From contig NZ_CP034449.1 of assembly GCF_003952425.1 (NCBI RefSeq), positions 4,452,001 through 4,516,000 of the forward strand: a stretch of 64,000 bases of DNA. The letters are read 5' to 3'. The position numbers and the translations under genes were made by a program. Positions 54,785 through 63,830 of this stretch are shown piece after piece. This DNA comes from Mesorhizobium sp. M2A.F.Ca.ET.046.03.2.1. GTDB taxonomy: Bacteria; Pseudomonadota; Alphaproteobacteria; Rhizobiales; Rhizobiaceae. Within the stretch, counting starts at the first letter, position 1, and each line of letters starts with the position of its first letter. The notes beneath the pieces were generated by a model. It had not been told where the DNA came from, searched no databases, and saw only the letters and a program-made list of their open reading frames with translations.

Positions 54785-55495
54785 ATGTCCCGTTCTGAAC
54801 GCTTGCTCGACCTTATCCAGATCCTGCGCCGCCACCGTCGGCCGGTGAGCGGCCGCACGCTTGCGGACGAGATGGGCGTGTCGATTCGCACGCTCTATCG
54901 CGATATCGTGTCGCTGCAGCGGCAGGGCGCGCCGATCGAAGGCGAGGCGGGGCTTGGCTATGTGCTGAAGCCAGGCTTCATGCTGCCGCCGCTGATGTTC
55001 TCAGACGAGGAGATCGAGGCCATCGTGCTCGGCTCGCGCTGGGTGGCAAAGCAGCCGGACAAAAAGCTGGCCGCCGCCGCGACCGATGCGCTGGCCAAGA
55101 TCGCGGCGGTGCTGCCGGATGATCTGCGCGAGGACCTCGATGCCACGACGCTGCTTGTCGGGCCGCGCTCGGACAATCTCGAAGCGATCGACCTCGGCGT
55201 TGTGCGGCAGGCGATCCGCGAGGAACGCAAGCTGGGCTTCCTCTATCGCGACGCCGAGGGTGCGGCCTCCGAGCGGCTGGTCTGGCCCTTCGCGCTCGCT
55301 TTCTTCGACAAGGTGCGGGTGATGGCGGCGTGGTGCGAAACGCGCCAGGATTTCCGTCATTTCCGCGCCGACCGGATGTCCGACCTGACTCCGACCGGCG
55401 TCCGTTACCCACGCCGCCGCCAGGCGATGCTGAAGGAGTGGCGGGCGACGCTGGACGCGCCCCGCTCAAACGCCAGGAAGGGCGATTCCGCCTGA
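54785..55495 (+). CDS. YafY/WYL-domain transcriptional regulator
   Basis: A 236-residue regulator. The N-terminal HTH_11 helix-turn-helix is RTLADEMGVSIRTLYRDIVS with wing GYVLKPGF. The WYL domain follows, with a variant core (RLVWPFALAFFDKVRVMAAW) and FRHFRADRMSDL. It sits 70 bases upstream of, and in the same direction as, a VOC-family gene and probably regulates it. Divergent from the RlmI-like gene. Confidence 0.92.
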   Translation: MSRSERLLDLIQILRRHRRPVSGRTLADEMGVSIRTLYRDIVSLQRQGAPIEGEAGLGYVLKPGFMLPPLMFSDEEIEAIVLGSRWVAKQPDKKLAAAATDALAKIAAVLPDDLREDLDATTLLVGPRSDNLEAIDLGVVRQAIREERKLGFLYRDAEGAASERLVWPFALAFFDKVRVMAAWCETRQDFRHFRADRMSDLTPTGVRYPRRRQAMLKEWRATLDAPRSNARKGDSA

Positions 55496-55565
55496 TCGCT
55501 GCTGCCAGAATCTGACAGTAGGTCCGCATATGGTCCCGAAGGTCCAGACACTTTGGAGATCAGAT

Positions 55566-55961
55566 ATGACCACGCCGAATTTCGTCATCCTCTATGTCGA
55601 CAGCCCGGAAAAGAGCGGTGCGTTCTACGCGTCGCTGCTCGGGCGCGAGCCGGTCGAGTCCTCGCCGACCTTCGTGATGTTCGTGCTCGACAAGGGTTTC
55701 AAGCTCGGCCTCTGGTCGCGCCACACGGTGGAACCGGCGGCTGCGGGGGCAGGCGGTGGCGGCGAGCTTGTGCTTGCCGTCGACAACGGCGCGGCGGTCG
55801 ATGCCACCCATGCGGATTGGGCTGGCAGAGGCCTCAAAATGCTGCAGGCTCCGACCGATCTCGATTTCGGCCGCACCTTCGTCGCGCTTGATCCGGACAA
55901 TCATCGCCTGCGCGTTTATTGGCCGAATGGGCAGGAGGGCAGTAGGGCAGTAGGGCAGTAG
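55566..55961 (+). CDS. VOC-family (glyoxalase-like) protein
   Basis: A 131-residue vicinal-oxygen-chelate protein with two beta-alpha-beta-beta-beta repeats (NFVILYVDSPEKSGAFYASL, then TDLDFGRTFVALDPDNHRLR). It probably binds a drug or oxidised metabolite. Its expression is likely set by the WYL regulator upstream. The last residues (GQEGSRAVGQ) are encoded by the octamer repeat of array C, so the native C-terminus near YWPNG may have been extended by repeat insertion. Confidence 0.88.
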   Translation: MTTPNFVILYVDSPEKSGAFYASLLGREPVESSPTFVMFVLDKGFKLGLWSRHTVEPAAAGAGGGGELVLAVDNGAAVDATHADWAGRGLKMLQAPTDLDFGRTFVALDPDNHRLRVYWPNGQEGSRAVGQ

Positions 55962-56007
55962 GTGTTCTTTCCCCCCTTATTCCCTTACTGCCCTGCTCCC
56001 TTACCCC
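55936..56007. repeat. Octamer arrays between convergent genes (array C)
   Basis: Three copies of AGGGCAGT (55936-55959) face a reverse-complement partner (55981-56007, TCCCTTACTGCCCTGCTCCC). Units match those of array A, and as with array B the location is between convergent genes, overlapping both stop codons. Confidence 0.8.
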
Positions 56008-56966
56008 TTGAGCGCCTTGTAGACGGCGATGCCGGCGGCGAGGTCTTCAAGGGCTGCGCCAACCGACTTGAACAGCGTGATCTCGCTGTCGGTTTGCCGG
56101 CCCTGTTTCTCGCCGCGCGCGAGCTCATGCAGATCGGCGATGATCGCTTCCGGTTTCAGCAGGCCCGAGGCCAGAGGCTGGACGATGTCGCCGGCCTCCT
56201 TGGTGGCGCCGGCGCGGGTGTCGACATAGACGCGGGCGCGCTTGATCGCATCGTCATCAGCCTCGCGCATGTCGGGCGTGAAGCCGCCGACGAGGTCGAC
56301 ATGGGCGCCCGGCTTGAGCAGCGCGCCCTTGACCAGCGGCGTGTTGGAGATGGTCGCGGAGGCGATGATGTCGGCCTCGGCAAGCTCCGCGTCGAGATCG
56401 CCGGCGGCATTGGCCGGAAAGCCTTCGGCGCGCAAGGCGGCCGCCACCTTTTCGGCATTGGCCGGCGTGCGGTTCCAGATGCGGATGGAGGTGATCGGCC
56501 TGACCGCCGAATGCGCCTTGGCAAGGAATGGCGACAGCGCGCCGGCGCCGATCACCAGAAGCCGCGAGGCGTCCTTGCGGGCCAGATAGGAAGCGGCGAG
56601 CGCGGAGGCGCAGGTCGTGCGCCACTGCGTCAGCCGCTGCCCGTCGATCATCGCCTGCGGCTCGCCGGTGACGCCGTCGAGCAAAAGATAGAGGCCCATC
56701 ACCGCCGGCTTGCCTTTTGCGTTGTTGTCCGGCGACACGGTGACAATCTTGACGCCGATATGACCTCCCGCCGAGGTGCCTGCGGCGTTGAAGTCGGTCC
56801 AGGCCGGCATCAAAAGCAGGGTCGAGGCCGCGCCCTCCGGTCGCTCCACGCCATGATGGTGACGAACCGGCTGCACGGCGCCCTCGCGAAAGGCGGCGCG
56901 CAATGTCTCGACCAGGCCGGGAAAGGTCAGCGCGCGGTCGACCTCGGCGGCCGAAATGGTCAGCAT
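56001..56966 (-). CDS. Ornithine cyclodeaminase/mu-crystallin family protein
   Basis: A 321-residue NAD-dependent enzyme of the family that includes ornithine cyclodeaminase and ketimine reductases. A conserved segment GGHIGVKIVTVSPDNNAKGK lies in the N-terminal half. The Rossmann fold is LLVIGAGALSPFLAKAHSAV, followed by RIWNRTPANAEKVA and VDLVGGFTPDMREADD. Possible proline or amino acid metabolism; exact substrate not decided. It lies 18 bases after lapA on the same strand, possibly co-transcribed. Confidence 0.9.
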   Translation of the reverse strand: MLTISAAEVDRALTFPGLVETLRAAFREGAVQPVRHHHGVERPEGAASTLLLMPAWTDFNAAGTSAGGHIGVKIVTVSPDNNAKGKPAVMGLYLLLDGVTGEPQAMIDGQRLTQWRTTCASALAASYLARKDASRLLVIGAGALSPFLAKAHSAVRPITSIRIWNRTPANAEKVAAALRAEGFPANAAGDLDAELAEADIIASATISNTPLVKGALLKPGAHVDLVGGFTPDMREADDDAIKRARVYVDTRAGATKEAGDIVQPLASGLLKPEAIIADLHELARGEKQGRQTDSEITLFKSVGAALEDLAAGIAVYKALKG

Positions 56967-56984
56967 CGAAGGCTCCGGATTGCT

Positions 56985-57317
56985 TTAGTTGGTCGGCTTG
57001 GGCAACGCCGGTCCATTCGGCGCGGCCGGCGCGCGGCTCACCGCCTGGCGCAGGTTTTCAGCCTCCAGGCCGCGCTGGCGCGCGAGCTTGCGGTAGCGGC
57101 CCTGCTTCACCCAGGTCGCCATGCTGCCGACGACCATGCCGACGGCCAGGGCCAGGAACAGGAAAATGAAAAGCGGCAGGTTCAGCGTCAGCGCGGGATT
57201 GCCGGGATGGAACGGATCGAGCGTGAAGGCGACGGCGCCGCGATTGGCGACGGCGAGCGCGATCAGGATGATGGCCAGCGGCACGAAGACCACGACGAGG
57301 ATGAAGCGATTGAACAT
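56985..57317 (-). CDS. lapA: LapA-family (DUF1049) membrane protein
   Basis: A 110-residue protein with two membrane helices (FILVVVFVPLAIILIALAVA and FIFLFLALAVGMVVGSMATW) and a basic, coiled cytoplasmic tail (RYRKLARQRGLEAENL), as in LapA, a factor linked to LPS synthesis control. Adjacent to ihfB, the usual location of lapA in proteobacteria. lapB is not adjacent here. Confidence 0.88.
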   Translation of the reverse strand: MFNRFILVVVFVPLAIILIALAVANRGAVAFTLDPFHPGNPALTLNLPLFIFLFLALAVGMVVGSMATWVKQGRYRKLARQRGLEAENLRQAVSRAPAAPNGPALPKPTN

Positions 57318-57350
57318 CAGATCTCCGTATAGAGAAGCTTCCTAAGCGCG

Positions 57351-57393
57351 CATGTCTTTGTCCCGAAACCGGCCTTCCCTTTCGGGAGACATG
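57351..57393. repeat. Intergenic palindrome, CATGTCT type
   Basis: CATGTCT and AGACATG enclose TCCCGAAA and TTTCGGGA. It lies between ihfB and lapA and belongs to the same family as the palindromes at 21911 and 43250. It may stabilise or terminate the ihfB transcript. Confidence 0.75.
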
Positions 57394-57435
57394 CTTTAAG
57401 CGCCAAGATGCCGTCTCGACCCGCCGGCGCGGCGC

Positions 57436-57720
57436 CTATTTGCCGCCGTTCAGCCTTTCGCGCAACTCCTTGCCGGTCTTGAAGAACGGCACCCACTTTT
57501 CCTCGACCTCGACCGACTCGCCGGTGCGCGGGTTGCGGCCGGTGCGGGCGGGACGGTTTTTCACCGAAAAGGCGCCGAAACCGCGCAACTCGACCCGGTT
57601 GCCCTCGGCAAGCGCGTCGGTGATTTCGTCAAAGATCGCACCGACGATGTTTTCGACGTCGCGCAGGAAAAGGTGCGGGTTGCGTGCAGCAATGATCTGC
57701 ACAAGCTCGGATTTGATCAT
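57436..57720 (-). CDS. ihfB: Integration host factor beta subunit
   Basis: A 94-residue DNA-bending protein of the HU/IHF family. It starts [20 protein letters not shown], and the beta-ribbon arm contains the family signature [20 protein letters not shown], which inserts a proline into the DNA. It partners IHF alpha in nucleoid architecture and at sigma-54 promoters. The ATG at 57720 follows GGGGAACG. It is upstream of lapA on the same strand. Confidence 0.96.
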   Translation of the reverse strand: MIKSELVQIIAARNPHLFLRDVENIVGAIFDEITDALAEGNRVELRGFGAFSVKNRPARTGRNPRTGESVEVEEKWVPFFKTGKELRERLNGGK

Positions 57721-57798
57721 GGAACGTTCCCCGTGAAACCACTGCAGACGATTATCAGGATGATTTTTATTGCTTTTTTGGCTCGCGCCAACGGCATG

Positions 57799-58755
57799 TC
57801 AAGGGTGCCAGACCGAAACGAGACCGTCAAGAAACAAGCGGTCGGCGCCGAGCTCGTGAATGATATCGCCGCCGGCATCCGGCAGGCCAAGCGCCTTGGC
57901 GGCTAGTTTTGCCATCGACTGCGAGAACAGGAAGCCGCCACGCCTGTCCTTGTCCTTCCACTCGACGACCTTGAGCTTGGCATCCACGCCCTTCGTCGCC
58001 AGCCAGTCGATCGCCTCCTGCTCGCCGCCGACGGCGTCGACCAGATGATTGGCCAAGGCCTGGCGGCCGGTGAAGATCGAACCGTCGGCCAGCGCCAGCG
58101 CCTGCTCATGCGTCATCTTGCGGCGGTCCGCGACGATGCCGACGAACCAGTCGTAACTGTCGAGGATCAGCTTGCGCACCATGGCGCGCTCATCGTCATT
58201 GGTCGGCTTGAAGGGCGAGGGCGAAGCCTTGAGCGGCGAGGATTTCACTTCCTCCAGCTTGATGCCGAGCTTGTCCATGAGACCGCTGACGTCAGGATAT
58301 TGGATCAGCACGCCGATCGAGCCGACGATCGAGGTCTTGCGGGCAACGATATGGTCGGCAGCACTTGCGATCATATAGCCGGCCGATGCCGCCAGCGTGC
58401 CGACCTCGGCCACTACGGGCTTGTCGCCGGCAAGCTTGCGCACGGCTTCGAATGTCGACTCGCCGCCGACCGTGGTGCCTCCGGGCGAATCGATCGACAG
58501 GATGACGCCCTTCACCTCCGCAGACTTGCGGATCGCTTCCAGCCTTTTGAGCAGTTCCTCGTCCTCGGTGATGGTGCCTTCGATCTTCACCTTGGCGATA
58601 TGGGGGATCGCCTGGCCGGTGAAATTGTCGTCATAGACCCATGCCGAGAAGGCGATCACCGCTGCCGCCAGAACCACAAACGCAGCCACGCGCCAGAAAG
58701 TCAGCTTGCGGCGCAAGCGGCGGCGGTCGATCAGGTCGTCGGCTCTCATTGCCAT
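57799..58755 (-). CDS. sppA: Signal peptide peptidase SppA (short form)
   Basis: A 318-residue Ser/Lys protease with one N-terminal membrane helix (FVVLAAAVIAFSAWVYD). The catalytic serine is in EVGTLAASAGYMIASAADHI. SIDSPGGTTVG and SIVGSIGVLIQYPDVS are also family-conserved. Half the length of E. coli SppA, as usual for the single-domain type. It degrades cleaved signal peptides in the membrane. The start at 58755 (GAGG at a 6-base gap) is preferred among several Met codons. Divergent from lptC. Confidence 0.93.
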   Translation of the reverse strand: MAMRADDLIDRRRLRRKLTFWRVAAFVVLAAAVIAFSAWVYDDNFTGQAIPHIAKVKIEGTITEDEELLKRLEAIRKSAEVKGVILSIDSPGGTTVGGESTFEAVRKLAGDKPVVAEVGTLAASAGYMIASAADHIVARKTSIVGSIGVLIQYPDVSGLMDKLGIKLEEVKSSPLKASPSPFKPTNDDERAMVRKLILDSYDWFVGIVADRRKMTHEQALALADGSIFTGRQALANHLVDAVGGEQEAIDWLATKGVDAKLKVVEWKDKDRRGGFLFSQSMAKLAAKALGLPDAGGDIIHELGADRLFLDGLVSVWHP

Positions 58756-59048
58756 CGTCAGCCTCATGGGTCGGCGGGAAAGCAAGCTTTTAAAGCAAGC
58801 CTCGGCACACGGCTACCGTTTCCTGAACGCCGGCTTCGAGCTCGGCGTTGATGGCGACCTCACGAAAAATTAACCCAGTCCCCTTCTGTATCTGCTATGA
58901 AGTGCGGGTCGTCTCCCCGAATTCCTCCCGATTTTGTGGGCGGCAGCCGTCACATTTTTGCAGTTTTCGTCCCCTTGTGCTTGCGTGTAGGTGCCGGCAT
59001 ACCACCTATAGGCGATGTTTGGGCGGACAAAGGTCCATTAGAAAAGTC
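58756..59048. other. Divergent spacer between sppA and lptC
   Basis: 293 bases without a supported gene. It must hold the promoters of both flanking genes. A weak TTGCGT...CTATAG pair (58981 and 59006, 19-base gap) precedes lptC. Nothing further is recognisable. Confidence 0.4.
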
Positions 59049-59762
59049 ATGTTGGCGCGATCTGACGAAACGAGCGATGCCGCTGCGGCACCGGCTCCCG
59101 CGATCCAAGAGGGCACGCGCGGCGAGGCGTTCAACCGCGCGCAACGGCACTCGCGCCGCGTGCGCGTGCTGAAATTCGCGGTGCCGCTGCTCGCGGCCGC
59201 GATTGCGATCGCCTTTCCAGTCTATTCCTACCTCAAAGCGCCAGTCTCCATTTCCGTGCAGGCCGACGGCACGGCGTTTTCGAACGGCAAGCTGGTGATG
59301 GCCAATCCGAAGCTCAACGGCTTCACCAAGCAGAAGCTGCCCTATTCGCTGACCGCGACCAGGGCGACGCAGGATGTCGGCCAGCAGGCCGTGATCGACC
59401 TCGAAGGCATCAACGCCAAACTGCCCGTCGCCACCGACAATATCGTGTCGGTCGATGCCGAGCACGGTATCTACAATCGCGACGCCAATACGATGGACCT
59501 CACCAGCGACGTCAGCGTGACGACTACGGACGGCCTTGCGGCGAAATTCAAATCGATCTTCCTAGACATGGGTAAAGGCTCTATGAAGACGAGCAATCCG
59601 GTCGACGTCAGCCGCGGCGGGTCGCGCATCACGGCGGACTCGATGTCGGTCGAGGATAATGGCAGGCTCGTGGTCTTCGAGAACCGGGTTCGCGTCAACA
59701 TCGATCCGACTGCGCTGAAGGCGGCAGGGGTAAACAGTGGAGAACAGAATGCGTCGCAGTAA
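59049..59762 (+). CDS. lptC: LPS export protein LptC
   Basis: A 237-residue bitopic protein. A 40-residue cytoplasmic N-terminus leads to a single membrane helix (VLKFAVPLLAAAIAIAFPVY), then a periplasmic beta-jellyroll (DUF1239) including VVFENRVRVNID. LptC passes LPS from LptB2FG to LptA. The N-terminal extension is longer than in E. coli but normal in rhizobia. Overlaps lptA by 14 bases. The lptFG genes are not in the window. Confidence 0.92.
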   Translation: MLARSDETSDAAAAPAPAIQEGTRGEAFNRAQRHSRRVRVLKFAVPLLAAAIAIAFPVYSYLKAPVSISVQADGTAFSNGKLVMANPKLNGFTKQKLPYSLTATRATQDVGQQAVIDLEGINAKLPVATDNIVSVDAEHGIYNRDANTMDLTSDVSVTTTDGLAAKFKSIFLDMGKGSMKTSNPVDVSRGGSRITADSMSVEDNGRLVVFENRVRVNIDPTALKAAGVNSGEQNASQ

Positions 59763-60345
59763 ATCCGCGTGGGCTCTGGGCGCAGCCTCCGCATTGCTGT
59801 TTCTGGGGACGGCGCATTCCTTCGCGCAGTCGAGCGCGACCAGCCAGATGTCCGGGCTCAAGCTATCCGGCGACCAGCCGATCCAGATCGAAAGCGACAA
59901 GCTTGAGGTCCGCCAAGCCGAGAGCATGGCCATATTCAGCGGCAATGTGACCGTCAATCAGGGGCCGACCCTGCTAAAGGCCGGCAAGATGACGGTCTAC
60001 TATGTCAAGGACCCCAAGGCTGACAAAAGCGCGGCTGCCGGCGCGTCGGCAATGACGGGCGCCGCCAATATCGATCACCTGGAGGTCGAGAACAAGGTCT
60101 ACGTCAAATCGAACGACCAGGTCGCCACCGGCGACAGCGGCACGTTCGACATGAAGACGCAGGTGCTGGTGCTCAAGGGCAAGGAAGTGGTGCTTTCGCA
60201 AGGCGACAATGTGCTCAAGGGCTGCAAGCTCACCGTGCAGATGAAGAGCGGCCTCGCCAATGTCGACGGCTGCGGCGGCCGCGTGATGATGTCGTTCACG
60301 CCCCAGAAGCAGGGCGCGCAGCAGCAGGGAGCGTCGGGCAACTAA
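59749..60345 (+). CDS. lptA: LPS export protein LptA (OstA-like)
   Basis: A 198-residue periplasmic protein. The signal peptide is in [20 protein letters not shown] with cleavage near SFAQ. The OstA domain shows [40 protein letters not shown] and [15 protein letters not shown]. It forms the periplasmic bridge for LPS. The ATG at 59749 follows GGAG at 7 bases, better than the GTG at 59737. Its TAA overlaps the lptB ATG (TAATG). Confidence 0.93.
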   Translation: MRRSKSAWALGAASALLFLGTAHSFAQSSATSQMSGLKLSGDQPIQIESDKLEVRQAESMAIFSGNVTVNQGPTLLKAGKMTVYYVKDPKADKSAAAGASAMTGAANIDHLEVENKVYVKSNDQVATGDSGTFDMKTQVLVLKGKEVVLSQGDNVLKGCKLTVQMKSGLANVDGCGGRVMMSFTPQKQGAQQQGASGN

Positions 60346-61163
60346 TGGCCGGCGTATCCTCGCTGCTTGCCCGTCTTCCGGGACGGGCGGCCGCAAAGCC
60401 GGCTGCCCCGGCGACGGTCGGCACCGACAAGGCGAAGTTCAAGGGCACCCTGATCGCCAAAGGCCTGACCAAAAGCTACAAGGGCCGTAAGGTGGTGAGT
60501 GGGGTGACGCTCGGCGTGCGCGCCGGCGAGGCCGTCGGCCTGCTTGGCCCCAACGGCGCCGGCAAGACCACGTGTTTCTACATGGTCACCGGCCTTGTTC
60601 CCGTCGATGAGGGCTCGATCGAGATCGACGGCTTCGATGTCACGTCGATGCCGATGTACCGGCGCGCCCGCCTTGGTATCGGCTACCTGCCACAGGAAGC
60701 GTCGATCTTCCGCGGCCTGAACGTCGAACAGAATATCCGCGCCGTGCTGGAAGTGGTCGAAAAGGATCGCAAGGTGCGCGAACGCAACCTCGACGAGCTG
60801 CTCGAGGAATTCCACATCAGCCATCTGCGCAAGGCGCCCTCGATGTCGCTGTCGGGCGGCGAACGGCGTCGCCTTGAAATTGCGCGGGCGCTGGCGACGC
60901 GGCCTGCCTATATGCTGCTCGACGAGCCCTTTGCTGGCATCGACCCGATTGCCGTCGCCGACATTCAGCAGCTCGTCCGTCATCTCACGGCGCGCGGTAT
61001 CGGCGTCTTGATCACCGACCACAATGTGCGCGAGACGCTCGGCCTGATCGATCGCGCCTATATCATCCATGCCGGCCAGGTGCTGACGCATGGCCGGGCC
61101 GACGAAATAGTCGCCAACGCCGATGTGCGGCGTCTCTATCTCGGCGAGGGTTTTACGCTCTGA
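60345..61163 (+). CDS. lptB: LPS export ABC ATPase LptB
   Basis: A 272-residue cytoplasmic ATPase that powers LPS extraction. Walker A is [14 protein letters not shown], signature [20 protein letters not shown], Walker [16 protein letters not shown] and switch His DHNVRETL. An N-terminal extension of about 30 residues (Ala/Pro-rich) precedes the domain. Translationally coupled to lptA. Followed by rpoN in the conserved alphaproteobacterial order. Confidence 0.96.
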   Translation: MAGVSSLLARLPGRAAAKPAAPATVGTDKAKFKGTLIAKGLTKSYKGRKVVSGVTLGVRAGEAVGLLGPNGAGKTTCFYMVTGLVPVDEGSIEIDGFDVTSMPMYRRARLGIGYLPQEASIFRGLNVEQNIRAVLEVVEKDRKVRERNLDELLEEFHISHLRKAPSMSLSGGERRRLEIARALATRPAYMLLDEPFAGIDPIAVADIQQLVRHLTARGIGVLITDHNVRETLGLIDRAYIIHAGQVLTHGRADEIVANADVRRLYLGEGFTL

Positions 61164-61352
61164 GCGTAAAATACCTTTCTTCAGAGTGAATTTGAGCGAA
61201 ATTCGACTGGTTTGTTGCGATTTTTCGGCCCAATAACGCTCCGGTAAGCCGATCCTGCTAGCGTTTTCCTTGACAAGCAAAAGCCGGGCCAGTTTCTATG
61301 CCCGACTGGAATGCAAGAGTGCGACGCGTAGACGAGGCGTTTGAATCCCACC

Positions 61353-62879
61353 ATGGCGCTGGCAGCCAAACTGCAGCTCAGACAATCCCAGTCGCTGGTG
61401 ATGACGCCGCAGCTGATGCAGTCGATCCGGCTGCTGCAGCTTACCCATGTCGAGCTCGAACGCTTCATCGACGAGGAGATCGAGCGCAACCCTCTCCTGG
61501 AGCGCGCCGAACCGCAGGACGACGCCGCCAGCGACCAGGCCCAGAAAAGCGAGGCCGCGCCGGAGCTGGATAGCGCCGGCGACTGGTTCGAGGGCGAGAC
61601 GGAGTGGAGCGCGGAAGCGATCTCGCAAAAGCTCGACTCTTCCCTGGAAAACCTGTTTCCCGACGATCCCGGCACCAGCGAGCGGCTGGGGCCGGATCTC
61701 ACGGCTCAGTGGAAGTCTGCAGCGGGCAGCGCCGGCACAGCCTCATCCGAGGGATTCGACGTCGGCGACATGGCCGCGGCCGCAGTCACATTGCGCGAAC
61801 ATGTCGGCGAGCAGATCGCACTTGCTTCGCTAAGCCCCGGCGAACGTCTCATCGCGGGCGAGCTTGCCGATGGGCTCGACGAGGCCGGTTATCTGCGCAC
61901 CGACCTGATGGAGATCGCGGTCCGGCTCGGCACGGATGAAGCGGCGGTGGCGCGTGTGCTTGGCGCCTGCCAGAGCTTCGAGCCGGCAGGGCTCTTCGCG
62001 CGCGACCTTGCCGAGTGCCTGTCGCTGCAGCTTCAGGCGCGCGACAGGCTCGATCCGGCAATGAAAGCGCTGGTCGCCAACCTCGAGCTTCTGGCGCGGC
62101 GCGATTTCCAGACGCTGAAACGCATCTGCGGCGTCGACGAGGAGGACCTCCTCGACATGCTTGCCGAGATCCGCGCTCTCGATCCGCGCCCCGGCCTGGC
62201 GTTTTCGGGCGGCGCAAGCGACGCAATCGTCGCCGATGTCGAGGTCCGCGCGGCCAATGACGGCAGCTGGGCAGTTGAGCTCAATGCCGACACGCTGCCG
62301 CGCGTGCTGGTGGACAATGTCTACTTCGCCCGTGTCTCGAGCCACGCCAAGGACCAGGCGGAAAAGGATTTTCTCGCCGAATGCCTGCAGAACGCCAACT
62401 GGCTGACGCGCAGCCTCGACCAGCGGGCCAAGACTATTCTCAAGGTGGCGTCGGAAATCGTGCGGCAGCAGGACGCCTTTCTCGTCCATGGCGTGCGCCA
62501 CCTCAAGCCGCTCAACCTGCGCACGGTGGCCGATGCCATCGGCATGCATGAATCGACCGTCAGCCGCGTCACCGCCAACAAATACATGCTGACGCCGCGC
62601 GGGGTTTTCGAGCTGCGCTATTTCTTCACGGCGTCGATCGCCTCGGCCGAAGGCGGCGAAGCGCACTCTTCCGAGGCCGTGCGCGACCGCATCAAGCAGA
62701 TGATCGACGAGGAAAAGCCCGCCGACGTGCTTTCCGACGACGCCATCGTCGACATGCTCAAGGAAATTGGTGTCGATATCGCGCGCCGCACCGTCGCGAA
62801 ATACCGCGAAGGCATGAATATCCCATCGTCTGTGCAAAGGCGGCGGGAGAAGCGGGCGCTCGCGAACGCCGGCCGCTAG
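61353..62879 (+). CDS. rpoN: RNA polymerase sigma-54 factor RpoN
   Basis: A 508-residue sigma factor for nitrogen, symbiotic and transport genes. Region I is Gln/Leu-rich (LRQSQSLVMTPQLMQSIRLL). An acidic linker (about residues 50-110) leads to the core-binding domain. The helix-turn-helix is NLRTVADAIGMHESTVSRVT and the RpoN box ARRTVAKYREGMNIP is complete. I start at the ATG at 61353; a TTG 12 bases before is less likely. Located between lptB and hpf as in other rhizobia. Confidence 0.97.
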   Translation: MALAAKLQLRQSQSLVMTPQLMQSIRLLQLTHVELERFIDEEIERNPLLERAEPQDDAASDQAQKSEAAPELDSAGDWFEGETEWSAEAISQKLDSSLENLFPDDPGTSERLGPDLTAQWKSAAGSAGTASSEGFDVGDMAAAAVTLREHVGEQIALASLSPGERLIAGELADGLDEAGYLRTDLMEIAVRLGTDEAAVARVLGACQSFEPAGLFARDLAECLSLQLQARDRLDPAMKALVANLELLARRDFQTLKRICGVDEEDLLDMLAEIRALDPRPGLAFSGGASDAIVADVEVRAANDGSWAVELNADTLPRVLVDNVYFARVSSHAKDQAEKDFLAECLQNANWLTRSLDQRAKTILKVASEIVRQQDAFLVHGVRHLKPLNLRTVADAIGMHESTVSRVTANKYMLTPRGVFELRYFFTASIASAEGGEAHSSEAVRDRIKQMIDEEKPADVLSDDAIVDMLKEIGVDIARRTVAKYREGMNIPSSVQRRREKRALANAGR

Positions 62880-63181
62880 GCCCGCCTGTATTCGGGCGAT
62901 GCCGGCCCGACCCGAATCCCGATGATTTCCCGCAATCCCCAAGCTTGATTGACAAGCCGCAATGAAGTGTCTAGAAGCCCGCCCGCATGAGCAGGGCGTA
63001 ATGCCCGCTTGCAAATGGGTCCGTCAGACAAGGCCATGGACGGCCAAGAAGGCGACTTGTGATCAACCGGAAAGTTCGGGTCTAAAATCGGCGCGCATGC
63101 CGCTGCGAAGCTTGTGCGCGCGCACCACGGGTATAAACTCGGGACCAGTTTGAAGCCTGGGCAAGGAAGGTCAGTTTTCAG
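62880..63181. promoter_or_regulatory. Spacer between rpoN and hpf with a candidate promoter
   Basis: 302 bases without a supported gene. TTGACA (62949) and TCTAGA (62970) form a promoter-like pair with a 15-base gap; the long leader that follows (to 63181) is rich in inverted GC motifs. A GGAAGG lies before the hpf ATG. Nothing else identified. Confidence 0.4.
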
Positions 63182-63769
63182 ATGAATCTACGCATTTCGG
63201 GAAAACACATGGACATCGGCGATGCGTTCCGCACGCGCATCAACGACCGGGTCGGCGAGGCGATCGAGAAATATTTCGATCGGGGTTTTTCAGGACATGT
63301 CACGGTCATCAAATCGGGGTCGCGTTTCTCCGCCGACTGCATGATCCGGCTCGATTCCGGCGCTTCCTTGCAGGCGACCGGCGACGCCCAGGACCCGACG
63401 CTTGCCTTCGAGGCGGCCGCCGATCGCCTGGAAACACGGCTGCGCCGCTACAAGCGCCGGCTGAAATCGCGCAACACCGGCAACGGCAATGGCGAAGAGC
63501 CGACCGACATCGCCTATACGGTGATGGCTCCCCTCACAGATGATGAGGAAGACATTCCGGAGGACTTCGCTCCGGCCATCGTCGCCGAATCAAGCATGAC
63601 GCTGCGGACCATGTCGGTGGCGTCTGCCGTCATCGAGCTCGACAACAGCGACAGCCCGGTATTCCTGTTCCGCAACGCCGGGACCGACCATCTCAACATC
63701 GTCTACCGCCGGCCGGATGGCAATATCGGCTGGATCGATCCGTCGACGACCAAAGTCGCACAAGCATAA
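63182..63769 (+). CDS. hpf: Long-form ribosome hibernation-promoting factor
   Basis: A 195-residue protein. The N-terminal S30AE domain (MNLRISGKHMDIGDAFRTRI, about 1-105) binds the 30S subunit. A linker rich in Asn/Gly and acidic residues follows. The C-terminal domain (about 135-195) includes SDSPVFLFRNAGTDHLNIVY, which dimerises 70S ribosomes to 100S. The long form is usual outside gammaproteobacteria. Located between rpoN and ptsN, the conserved order. Confidence 0.95.
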   Translation: MNLRISGKHMDIGDAFRTRINDRVGEAIEKYFDRGFSGHVTVIKSGSRFSADCMIRLDSGASLQATGDAQDPTLAFEAAADRLETRLRRYKRRLKSRNTGNGNGEEPTDIAYTVMAPLTDDEEDIPEDFAPAIVAESSMTLRTMSVASAVIELDNSDSPVFLFRNAGTDHLNIVYRRPDGNIGWIDPSTTKVAQA

Positions 63770-63830
63770 AAAGCCGGCCGCGCGAGGGGGCGACGACTGG
63801 CACGGCAGGCGAGCAAGGGATTTTTCAAGC

